Below, one piece after another: positions 1-12,100 of a DNA stretch of 64,000 bases (the first letter of the stretch is position 1; each line of letters begins with the position of its first letter). The notes beneath the pieces are model-generated. The model had not been told where the DNA came from. It did no database searches and saw only the letters and a list, made by a program, of their open reading frames with translations. The DNA is from Lineus longissimus. Taxonomy: Eukaryota > Nemertea > Pilidiophora > Heteronemertea > Lineidae. The stretch lies in contig NC_088318.1 in the NCBI RefSeq assembly GCF_910592395.1, positions 15,064,349 to 15,128,348 of the forward strand. Direction: 5' to 3'. The translations under genes and the position numbers were made by a program.

Positions 1-116
1 ACGTCCGGTTCTTCTTGATAAACGATAATTTTGATGACCCTTGTAAATAGCGGTTCTTTTAATTCCAATTCCTCCTCCTCATCGAATTTCTCGCCAGATG
101 GAATTTGGTTCGTTTT
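1..116 (-). CDS. Distal beta-sandwich module 2, exon b (cut by window edge)
   Basis: This exon starts in phase 0 at 116 after TTTAG and reads [19 protein letters not shown], then [17 protein letters not shown] to the edge. [11 protein letters not shown] aligns with [11 protein letters not shown] of the previous exon b. The closing Cys and donor lie beyond the window. The acidic run EEEELEL is unusual among the copies. Confidence 0.78.
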
Positions 117-3100
117 CTAAACAAAACAAAAGTACCAAGTGTTAGTGTTGAAAATTCAAAAGATTTCTTGCATTCTGTTGTTACCTGCTCATTTTTGCGC
201 ATAAAAACTTGTTCCCAATATTTATCGGACACCTCGCCTGTCACTAGTGTCAGTTGGGCATAACGCTCACTGTGGTTCCAATGTACACTTCAAAACACTG
301 ACAGGTCGGTACATGCAGATTAATGTACACATAGCAACGGGTAAAAATGCTGTTAATAGCGAGTTTCTGCAAATCTCACGAATTACAAATTACGAATTAC
401 AAATTGCTATTCATCCGAGAAAGATACAACAAGATCATTGGTTTCTAAGCTGATCAACGTCCGTTACCCTAAGACGGGTCACTCGGGATCCAAAGTTCTT
501 TCACCAATCCACTGTTATTTCTTAGACGCAGCGAACTGGACGAAAGCATCAACTTCTACTAAATAACACCAGATAGAGCTGACTGCAAAATGGAACGCAA
601 GTTCCTTTGTCATCATTATTTTGTAATTCGTAATTCATATTCGTGATCTTACAGGCATTTTAACAAGCGGGCCCAGACTGCCAGTCAGCTAAACAGCTAT
701 TCAGCTTAGAGTTCAGAGCAGATGTCATTTAGCGATTTTACTCATTATTCGTCTTTGGTCTTGAAACCAACCCCCTTGAAATCTCATAATGATTTCACCA
801 TCGTATCGAATGCTTGGTTTTTTTCACTGGGACCATTCTACATCATTTGTTGCAGACAGATGAAAAGATACATACCTTATCCAAGGGTTTAACACTCCCA
901 TCAGTGTTATTTTTATACTCGATACTGAAGCCATTGATACCTGTCTGATTTAATAGCACGATCTTCTTGACCTCAACTGGCAGTTCCCCTGGTTCGACCA
1001 ATGTAATTATCAGCTCAGTTTCTTTTTGATCTGACTCAAATCTATTTGCACTGCCAGGTGTTAGGTCCTCTGGCTTTGAATCTTGGTTGTCAGTCGTGAT
1101 GTCACTCTTTGCATTTATGTCACCTGACGACATTCCCTCTACCTCCTTGCAAGGTACTGGCGTTGCTGAGGTACAAATGGGAAAAAGTTCTTAGATATAC
1201 ATGTAGTAACTAACCTCATGTAATTGTAACTATTTCACATGAATGTGATGAAAAGGATGATTGTCATCCTTTTCATTTTGTAATAGGCATGATAAGAGGC
1301 TTATTATCTGAATTAGAGGTGTTTGACTTGATCCATATCGGGTGGCCCAAAAAATCGTATTGTAAATTCAAATATCTTTTGCACAAAGTTCACTGATACA
1401 CCAACAATTTAGTCGTGGAACGAAACCTGTCTTGTCTGCGAGCAGCGGTCAAACCGAATCATTGACCAAAGCAAATGATAAATATTTAATTTAATCTGAC
1501 TTACAGGTTGTCACAGTAGTCGTTGAAACTGAAGCTTAAAAGAAGATTAATACACAGTTAGTGACTTGCCACAAAATTGATACGTCAAGTGTGTCTCACT
1601 CCCACTTGAAATAGGGAGATTCTGCTCCATGCGACTTCCTGAGATGAAGATCGTTATACTAGACAAGTTTTGCAACCCCAACGAACGACGAAGTACGAAC
1701 TACAGAGGCCCGTGCAGTGTCATCCGACACTCGTTATACGTCTATGTTATACTAGGAATCGAGAAGTTCTTATTTTTAAAGTCCAGTAAAAAATTGCTTC
1801 GTCGTTCTTAGCTGTTCATAAGAGTTGTGAAACCTGACAATTCATCGGGCTTTGAGTCGAATGCTTTATTGATCATGCACTCTGTTTGTCTCATTGATTA
1901 TTGAGTGGAGAGCAGTCCCAATAATCATATATATCCTCAATTCTGACCGGAATGGTTGGCAAGTGTTTGTTGTCTGACTATCAGTTTTATCTATCTCAAA
2001 TTCAGGGTCTTTCAAGAAGACAATCGATCTAGAATGCTGGATGTAAACTAAAGATCAAATTACTTCACTAGTAACAATATGAGTTAATTCATAATCACTA
2101 GCGTATTGGAGGTATCATAGGGTAATAAGAACAAAGACTGATAAATCTTTTTACTGAAAACATCTTGCAATACACCATGCCGTTCAGAAGTAAAACGTAT
2201 CCTATGCTTTAATCATATGACCTAATATGCTTACTTGTCACTTCCTCGAAGCAGGCAAACAGTTTCGACTTCAGTGAGAATGGCTTGCTTTCATCAGCTG
2301 GGAATACCGTGATAGTTATCCTAGTAACAAGTGTCCCTGCGTTGAAAACAGCAGTCGCGGTGGACTCAAAAGTGTTGGTGTTGTCAGGCTTGTCTGGCCC
2401 TATAACATCATCCTATAGAAATATAGAAATATAGTAATGTGTTATGTCTTAGTCATTATTAAGGTTTTGTTCTTGGTGTTGGTGTTGGTATGTTGGTGCT
2501 GTACTGTAGAGCTAATCAAGCCTCTGGTATCAAGTGCGGGTGTCTCACACTATAATTTTTCCATTAAAGACCCACCCTTTTCTATAGACAGTGGAGAAGA
2601 ACAGATCTTCTTGCCATTTCATGTTTGAGCAGCATATGGATAGGATCTCATAGTACATCATGCAATGCAATACCGTACTATGCATAAAAAAGCTACCTGG
2701 ATGAGTTATCGCGAACCGACCAGTTCAGATTCCTCCTCTTTAAATCCATATGAAATCCAAAGTGTCAAAAAAGCATAAAACCTACCTTGCCGACTGGTTT
2801 GTTAGGTTCACCTGGTCTATCCGTTGTCAGCTTGAAACTATCGATATTTTCAATGTTAGCGAAGGATAAGGATCCCAACTGAACAATTTTTGGGGTAAAT
2901 GCAATGGTAATAGTGATGGTTTTGGCGCCATCGCTTGATTCGAGCCCCTTTACTGGGTTGCTAGATGGCGGATTTGGTCTCAAATATTTCACTTCATTTT
3001 TGGCACCAGTTATCGTTATTGATCCGTCAGGAATTATCAACGGCGTAGTCATGCCATCTACCTCCAAGCAAGGATTTTCCGCTAGAAAGAAAAGTTAAAA

Positions 3101-6100
3101 TAGTTTTTGTTCCATATATATTTGATGTGATGCAACACTTAAGCGGAATGGATATTTTCCACGCAAAGTCAGCCGACTCACATTTCTGATTTTGACCTCA
3201 AATGTTTTCCATGCGAGGAAGGGAATTTCGTGATGCAACCAATCGATGAGGTCAAATCAACATTTCCAACATCTTTTCTTCTAAAGTTAAACAATGTTTC
3301 TTGTTCATATAAAACACGCATTATTTAATGAATGGCGACGCGCTGCCTGAGATAATGATGACACTCAATAACCCCGCTACTGCGACGAAAACGGAAATGA
3401 AGTAGGGTCGAATTAGCGGGTGACATGAAGTCCAGAACTCCGCGTGCACTCGCGTAGTACGATTTCTTTCGCAACAGTAGTTGTGCGTGCTAAAAATAAT
3501 GAATAACGCGTTTTTTTTCTATATTAGAGCTGCAAAATATTTGGAACAACATCGAACAGGAGAACAAACCAACTGAAGTTAAAAGCCACACGTCTAATAT
3601 TTGGAACAAAGAGTGACCATGTGGCCTCTTCTCCTGTTGCCGTCTGTGAAGTATTCAATTTATATTCAAATATAATGCAAGCAGAAAATATCAAAAAGCC
3701 GTATATATGGGCAATCAAAACAATTATATAGAACTGAGAGATAAATAAAAAGTTACCTAGTGTTGTGGTAGTTTCAAATGGTGTAGTTGTTACTGGTGTA
3801 GTTGCTAAAAATAAAAGCATGGAAAATGTTTGAGTTGTGTGGGAATGGAAGGAAATACATGTACAATATTTTAGGATTATCAATCATTAACATTCAAAAT
3901 GGCAGAAGGCTAAATGACTTCACCTATAAACCCGTGATCTACAGTATACCGTACGAAAGCCCAGGATTCGAAATTCTAGATTCAAAACTTGACTTCGACA
4001 TTCAAAACTCGACATCGAGATTCAAAACTTGACTTCGAAATTCAAAACTGGACTTCGAAATTCAAAATTTGACTTCGAAATTCAAACCTCGACGTCGAAA
4101 TTCAAAACTTGACTTCGAAATTCAAAAGTCGACCTTAAATTCAAAACTTGAAATTGACCAATGACCAATGGTCTTCATGTGTGTGTAATATTGTTATAAT
4201 TGTATGTTACTATGTGCACTTTGTACAGTCTAGCTCATATTAACATCCACACCTACTTCAAACGATATTTCCCACACTAATGGCACGAAATGCAATGCGG
4301 TTTTTAGCATATTGTTAGAAATTTTGTTTTCCAATAATCCGTTATGACAGAAATGTAATGACACAGGTTTTTCATTATGTAATCAGTCATTTAAAAAACT
4401 CTTACAAAAACTTTTTCATTGATTTCTAACTTTTACTGAAAAACATCGCCCTAAAATGACAGAACACACAATTAATTCTAAGATCTTTAGTTTTTATTTC
4501 ATCAAAATCGAAGAAGCGATGGTGGAAATATAACAAATAAATGCAATTTTATGGGACGCACTGTGTAGACAACACAATGGTTTGCAATTCCAACAATGGA
4601 ACACACCTATTTACGCCTACTGTTTTGATCTAAGTGCGCTCTCTTAAAATTTCTATATCTAGAGTCCCGATTGGTCGATTTTAATGATCTAAAGACCAAG
4701 ATATTAGAACTTCATGTTTTATCATTCGAATAAAAAACTCCAAAACAATCAGAAATAAAAAACAATTTTTTTTGTGAGGATTTTTTATTTGGCCGATTAC
4801 ATAATGGAAAACTTTTGCAATTACATTCCTGTTCTAGTAGATTAGAAAAAACAATGTCTGACGATATGCTAAAAACCGCATTGAATTTGGTCCATCGGTT
4901 CGAAATATTTAAATTTCTGATACCAGATGCTACGATCTGTGGTTAGAAGGAGGAAAACACACTTACTTGTAGCGGCGGTTGTAGTTGTAGTGGTGGCTAT
5001 AAAAATAAGAAAGTATTGATCAGTCATGTAAATCTAACATGGTCGCAAACATGCTGCTGCTTCATCTCATTTTCTAAAGTGGCGCTGTGGTTAGAGCACC
5101 GGGCTCATAATCAGGAGGTCGTGGGTTCGATTTTCGGAAGGGTCACTGCTGTTTCGTCTTTGTGTCTTTGAGCAAGGCACTTAACCCTACTTGCTTCTCT
5201 CCACCCAGGAGTAAATGGGTACCTAGCTGGCAGAGTTGGCACACTATGAATGTCAGTCCTGAGCGCTGTATAGCTGCAGCTCGGATCTGTAATACTCCCA
5301 GAGAGTAGAGCTTGAACCAAGAATGTACAAGCCAATAGCTAGGGGAAATGATGTGAAGCGCTTTGAGCGACTGAAACCAGTTGGATTTAGCGCTATATAA
5401 GTCTCATAATTATTAAACCTGATCCAGTAATTACAGCTACGTATATTCCTTAGTTTTTAAGTATCGAATACCCGTCTATATAAGTCTCATAATTATTAAA
5501 CCTGTCCAGTAATTACAGCTATATTCCTTAGTTTTTAAGTATCGAATACCCGTCAATTAGTATTTTTGTATTCTGATGAGTGGGAAATAATTAAAAAACA
5601 ACAATTTAATGGTTTAAGCAGCCATGAAGATCACTCAATGACAATAGGTGTTTCTGGCTGACTGCACTAATTTTAGTGATCATTTTTCTGTTCTTGCAGG
5701 TTGTTTTCAACCAAATGAATCAATCTTTCAGGTTTTTTGCAGTGGTTTGTGATCGTGAGATCATACACTTTCAAAAAAGCGTGAAAATCACATTTTATCA
5801 GTCCAAGCTAAAGCTATTTTAGAAATATTAACCTCCAAAATGGAAGCCACATAAAAGAGTAGCAGCCTAATAGCATAAAATATACTGTAAGTTCGTTTTT
5901 CCATAAGTTTTATTTTATCTCTAGATACTTGTGGTAGAGAGAGTAGCCTTGGGGCACTAATTGGCAATTCGTGGTCATGAAAATCCAAATTCGACACCAA
6001 AATGCTTGTTGATTAGATTACTCTGGTATATCTTCAATTGGACATGTCATGTCAGTTTCAAATTACATTATATCTCATTCCGACATTCAATAAATAATAG

Positions 6101-9100
6101 TGGCCAGAGCAGCAAAGATTGCTCCTATGGCAAATTTCCGCTAAAAAAGACAGCGAAAACGATAATTGCCTGCCAACCCCTTCGAGGAGCTTTGCCAAGT
6201 ATTAAAGACATGAAACTTGACGGTGACGGTAACTTGCATATCACATTATACCATAAGTCTGCGTTAGACTCCGGGAAATGCTGAAGATATGTAGTAGACT
6301 TCCCGGGAAATGCCGAAAATCTGTAGTAAAACATATCCATTGACCATTGACCTTAAAAGGACCGACCCGGTGGGTTATATTAAGTTAGATGAAGTCGCTA
6401 ATAGGGGCATCTCCTATCTCACAGAACATCGAAACAATTGTCGCTTGTATGAGAAATATAATTATCACTGAATCGAACCTGACCAAGGCCCCTAATTTCA
6501 TACTAATCACATGGATGTATCATATATGGGCAACCATGCTCCTGCCAATCGTTGCAAAAAACTAACTTACGTGTAGTTGTGACTGGAGGAGTAGTTGTGC
6601 CTGCAATTAAAATATCATAATACAACGTTGTTGTTTTGATAACTGTACATCAATGTACGTCAATGTACAGTTATCAGAGTCAAGAGATATTGAGATCAGC
6701 TGTTTTCGCAGCGTTGAATTTTAACAAAATGTCACTTTCCAGTAAATAATGCAGTAACAGTGAATGTGAACAAAAGGGTTTTTAGTTCAAAATACATGTA
6801 TTGCAAATACTGCAATGGATAGATGTGTTACCACACCCCGGACGCAAGTGTAACTTCTCTTTCAACTAAATCTTTGAAATGACTGTTCTCTGAAATTTCC
6901 ATAAATCTAGCATACCTTTGTCAAACCTGGCTAACTCAATTTCCTGTTTAAGATGATATCCCCTTTATTCAGGAATGACTATAGTTGTAACTATTATGGC
7001 TCACCGCCGACTTCATCTGTAGCCATCGAACCCACCTTTGCATCTAGGTGTACGATATTCTCTATGATATTGGTTTATACAATTAATATCATGTATGTTT
7101 ACCTGTGGTAGTTGATCCCAGTTCTAAGCACACCTTGATTTTCACTTGTAGTTCGATATTGTCAGACTCATCAATAGGATACACAACAATCTGTACCACT
7201 ACCGCAACTGATCCTGGTTTGAACTTGATTCTAGTATCATTACTGAACCTATTATCAGTACCTGGCTGGCTTTGCCGGGTTATTGAACCCTGAAACAATA
7301 TAAAGAACAATTAGAAACTATGGCGGGACAGAGATCACCTGGTTACCTTGAAGACTGAACCTAAATATAGACAGACGCCATTACACCTAATCTTATAGCA
7401 TTTATCGACGGTTAAACAGGGAATCATGTTATGATATATATTACCTATTACTCGTTATACTAACCATACTAACCATATACCTTATATAGCTTACTAATCA
7501 TCACGTGACCTGTATCTTTATATATCTTGGTTACTTTGATAAACTGGCTTATACCTGTCGACCGTTGTGCGTGTTGCGTCTATGCCTGAGCAAGAAACAG
7601 AACAAATCATCGCCGTCGGCAACAATATGATTCATCGATTAAACAGCTTTCAAATGCGTAGTACCATAAGGCCTACTGGATTTTGCGTAAAGAAAGCAAC
7701 GAGCGCAATGGGGGAGCGACCATTATTTTTGACCCCGCCATTTGGTCATCCTAAAATAGATTTGGGGCCAACACGGCCACAGAATAGCCGTCCCTCCATA
7801 TGCTCGATTCTTGGGATTAACTCCTCAGGTACGTAAGCCATAGGTTTGAATCTGGACATATTTCCTCAATGTGATGGTGTGGTGCGTTCGTTTAGGTACA
7901 ATTCTTGATTGTTACTCCTCAATGGGGTGGTGTAGTGCTTCGGTCATGGGTTCGATTTTAGATTTACTCTTGGTGTGGTGCAGGTCTCCGCCCCCTGTTT
8001 ACCTCAATATATGACATGGATACCTTCCATTCGTCATTTTGGCGCAACTTATCAATCCCCATGTCACAAGATAAAAGTCCAAGTGAGTTGCACTTGTAGT
8101 CCCTCTATTTATGCCCATAACAGCAAATATATGTACAGTTACCTAGATGCTGGCACCTATCCATCACCATGAACTTAGCCGAACTCATATACCAAACTAA
8201 CCTAATTTGACAATATAATTGTCCCTTTAACTGCAAGTGAATCACCGGTAACTAAAAATAGTATTCCATCGCTGCGGCTGCCAGTCCATATTATACAGCC
8301 TTATGTGTAACCTTATGTGTACTGGAATTCTATATCATGGCTTGTGTGCTAGAGTTATGTGTGCTAGCTTGATCGACTCCAGCATGCGTTTGGCCTACTT
8401 TTCCAATGATAACTCCCCATGTAACCACGATCCTAGGATGACCAGACTATGTATTGAATATAGGAAAATACACCTGGGGACCGTTGCACTCCGAAGTTGC
8501 GTTGCGTTGCGTTGCTTTCTTTGCGCAAAGTCTCGTAAGCCATACCTTAATGCCTAAGCTGATGGACTATGAAAACCTCTATCTGTGGGGTGCTCAAGGA
8601 TCGAATGATAGGATACCTGTGTTTAGACACCTTTTAGGCGACTGAAGTCTTTAAAACTTACCTTTTCGAAAAAAGAGGTGTGCGCGCGCATGGTGCGTGC
8701 GTGTGTTAGTGTGTCGAGGAGCGTGCGTGTGCGTGCGTGTGTGTGGGGGGGGGGGGGAGGGTGAGCAAAGTGACACTCGTACAATGTACATGTGCGTGCA
8801 ATGAACTCTTATAATTAAGTCGTAAAAATAACTATTTATTAGTAATTTTCAACTAATACTGGTAGTAACTATTGTACCGACTAAGAAATTAGCTATTTTT
8901 ACTACTGTACTTCGAAATAGTCTAAAAAAACAACTGAGAAAAATAGTAATTATCAACCAATAATAAATAGTTGTTTTTACCACTGAGATGGTTAATGGCG
9001 TACCTACTCAAATTAGTTTGAAATTTACTCCTAATTTTAATTGTGTGTGTTAAATAGTGAGGCGTATAGTCGGACTCGCACACTTTTATTTTGACATTCG

Positions 9101-12100
9101 AACATGTTGGGCAACTTACTTTATCGATGTCCTTTAATGAGTCGGTCGGAAATTTTCTTGTCTGCACTGAGAAGGATTTTACGTTGACTGTTTTCAGCAG
9201 CACAATCAGGTCAAGTTCTTTCGCGGTCGTCTCACTCAAAACGACGGTAACTTCAATCGGACCCTTGCCCTTGAATGGTTCTTTGTTCTGCCCTGGCCGA
9301 ATGGCCTCCTTTTTCTTATCGTCGGTTTCATTTTTTCCATCCGATTTGATATTGATGTTTTCAATTGGAATCAGAGTCTTGTTTGTCATGGCAGACACGG
9401 ATAAGCAAGGCGTTATCGTTGTCGTCGGCACACTTGTAGCTGAAAGGATAAACACAAGTGACCGTGTCCTACATAATGGGGAATGATTTCCACCCTAACT
9501 AGAGTGAACATAAACAATGTCTTCTGCATAAGATAGTGTTAACGAGGGAACACATACTCCTGTTTCTTGGGGGGGGGGGGGGGGGGTGGAACCAGAATTA
9601 GACGTACTCGTCACAGAAGTGCAATCGTATTCGTCTTCACGACCTGGGCAGTCAAATTCGCCATTGCAGACGGAAGTGTTCTTAATACACTCTCCGGTAT
9701 TGCACTGATACTCCGTGCACTTGGTTGTTGTAGAAACTGATGCTGAGAAGGAGTAGGAGTAGGAGAAACAAATAAGCTACTCAGGTATGAATAGGAACGA
9801 AACAACATACCGTGCCTAAAGTGCAAACGTAGCTTTATTTGGCTGATTACATAATGGAAAACTTTTGCAATTACATTCCTGTTGTAGTATATGATTAGAA
9901 AAAACAATGTCTGACGATATGCTAAAAACCGCATTGAATTTGGTCCATCAGTTCGAAATATTTAAATTTCTGATACCAGATGCTACGATCTGTGGTTAGA
10001 AGGAGGAAAACACACTTACTTGTAGCGGCGGTTGTAGTTGTAGTGGTGGCTATAAAAATAAGAAAGTATTGATCAGTCATGTAAATCTAACATGGTCGCA
10101 AACATGCTGCTGCTTCATCTCATTTTCTAAAGTGGCGCTGTGGTTAGAGCACCGGGCTCATAATCAGGAGGTCGTGGGTTCGATTTTCGGAAGGGTCACT
10201 GCTGTTTCGTCTTTGTGTCTTTGAGCAAGGCACTTAACCCTACTTGCTTCTCTCCACCCAGGAGTAAATGGGTACCTAGCTGGCAGAGTTGGCACACTAT
10301 GAATGTCAGTCCTGAGCGCTGTATAGCTGCAGCTCGGATCTGTAATACTCCCAGAGAGTATATTCCTTAGTTTTTAAGTATCGAATACCCGTCAATTAGT
10401 ATTTTTGTATTCTGTTGAGTGGGAAATAATTAAAAAAACAACAATTTAATGGTTTAAGCAGCCATGAAGATCACTCAATGACAATAGGTGTTTCTGGCTG
10501 ACTGCACTAATTTTAGTGATCATTTTTCTGTTCTTGCAGGTTGTTTTCAACCAAATGAATCAATCTTTCAGGTTTTTTGCAGTGGTTTGTGATCGTGAGA
10601 TCATACACTTTCAAAAAAGCGTGAAAATCACATTTTATCAGTCCAAGCTAAAGCTGTTTTAGAAATATTAACCTCCAAAATGGAAGCCACATAAAAGAGT
10701 AGCAGCCTAATAGCATAAAATATACTGTCAGTTCGTTCTTCCATAAGTTTTATTTTATCTCTAGATACTTGTGGTAGAGAGAGTAGCCTTGGGGCACTAA
10801 TTGGCAATTCGTGGTCACGAAAATCCAAATTCGACACCAAAATGCTTGTTGATTAGATTACTCTGGTATATCTTCAATTGGACATGTCATGTCAGTTTCA
10901 AATTACATTATATCTCATTCCGACATTCAATAAATAATAGTGGCCAGAGCAGCAAAGATTGCTCCTATGGCAAATTTCCGCTAAAAAAGACAGCGAAAAC
11001 GATAATTGCCTGCCAACCCCTTCGAGGAGCTTTGCCAAGTATTAAAGACATGAAACTTGACGGTGACGGTAACTTGCATATCACATTATACCATAAGTCT
11101 GCGTTAGACTCCGGGAAATGCTGAAGATATGTAGTAGACTTCCCGGGAAATGCCGAAAATCTGTAGTAAAACATATCCATTGACCATTGACCTTAAAAGG
11201 ACCGACCCGGTGGGTTATATTAAGTTAGATGAAGTCGCTAATAGGGGCATCTCCTATCTCACAGAACATCGAAACAATTGTCGCTTGTATGAGAAATATA
11301 ATTATCACTGAATCGAACCTGACCAAGGCCCCTAATTTCATACTAATCACATGGGTGTATCATATATGGGCAACCATGCTCCTGCCAATCGTTGCAAAAA
11401 ACTAAATTACGTGTAGTTGTGACTGGAGGAGTAGTTGTGCCTGCAATTAAAATATCATAATACAACGTTGTTGTTTTGATAACTGTACATCAATGTACGT
11501 CAATGTACAGTTATCAGAGTCAAGAGATATTGAGATCAGCTGTTTTCGCAGCGTTGAATTTTAACAAAATGTCACTTTCCAGTAAATAATGCAGTAACAG
11601 TGAATGTGAACAAAAGGGTTTTTAGTTCAAAATACATGTATTGCAAATACTGCAATGGATAGATGTGTTACCACACCCCGGACGCAAGTGTAACTTCTCT
11701 TTCAACTAAATCTTTGAAATGACTGTTCTCTGAAATTTCCATAAATCTAGCATACCTTTGTTAAACCTGGCTAACTCAATTTCCTGTTTAAGATGATATC
11801 CCCTTTATTCAGGAATGACTATAGTTGTAACTATTATGGCTCACCGCCGACTTCATCTGTAGCCATCGAACACACCTTTGCATCTAGGTGTACGATATTC
11901 TCTATGATATTGGTTTATACAATTAATATCATGTATGTTTACCTGTGGTAGTTGATCCCAGTTCTAAGCACACCTTGATTTTCACTTGTAGTTCGATATT
12001 GTCAGACTCATCAATAGGATACACAACAATCTGTACCACTACCGCAACTGATCCTGGTTTGAACTTGATTCTAGTATCATTACTGAACCTATTATCAGTA

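Larger units (their letters stand above)
4784..9833 (-). repeat. Unit U1 (no X, no Y)
   Basis: 5050 bp. It shows some private differences at its left edge, where the array abuts unique sequence. In its a-b intron the GT-rich run ends in a 13-nt G tract at 8745-8757. Confidence 0.93.

Noticed and set aside
5788-6000. 70-residue minus-strand open frame ([12 protein letters not shown]...) repeated in the units
   Set aside because: It sits in the intron between the two mini-exons, has no splice-consistent role, and changes amino acids between units (Y/D/F, L/F), unlike the true exons.
5961-6284. 107-residue plus-strand open frame
   Set aside because: It spans the junction made by loss of segment Y, so it is an accident of the deletion and is absent in Y-containing units.
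7567-7836. 89-residue plus-strand open frame
   Set aside because: It runs across the left end of the inverted-repeat DNA element and has no protein-like features.
7940-7965. tRNA-like A/B box pair in the DNA element insertion (GGTGTAGTGC ... GGGTTCGATTTT)
   Set aside because: The boxes are too close together and no cloverleaf stems form. At most it is a decayed SINE head.
9091-9486. 131-residue plus-strand open frame overlapping exon a, present in all eight units
   Set aside because: It lies exactly antisense to a well-supported exon. It has no domain features and is repeated only because the exon is.
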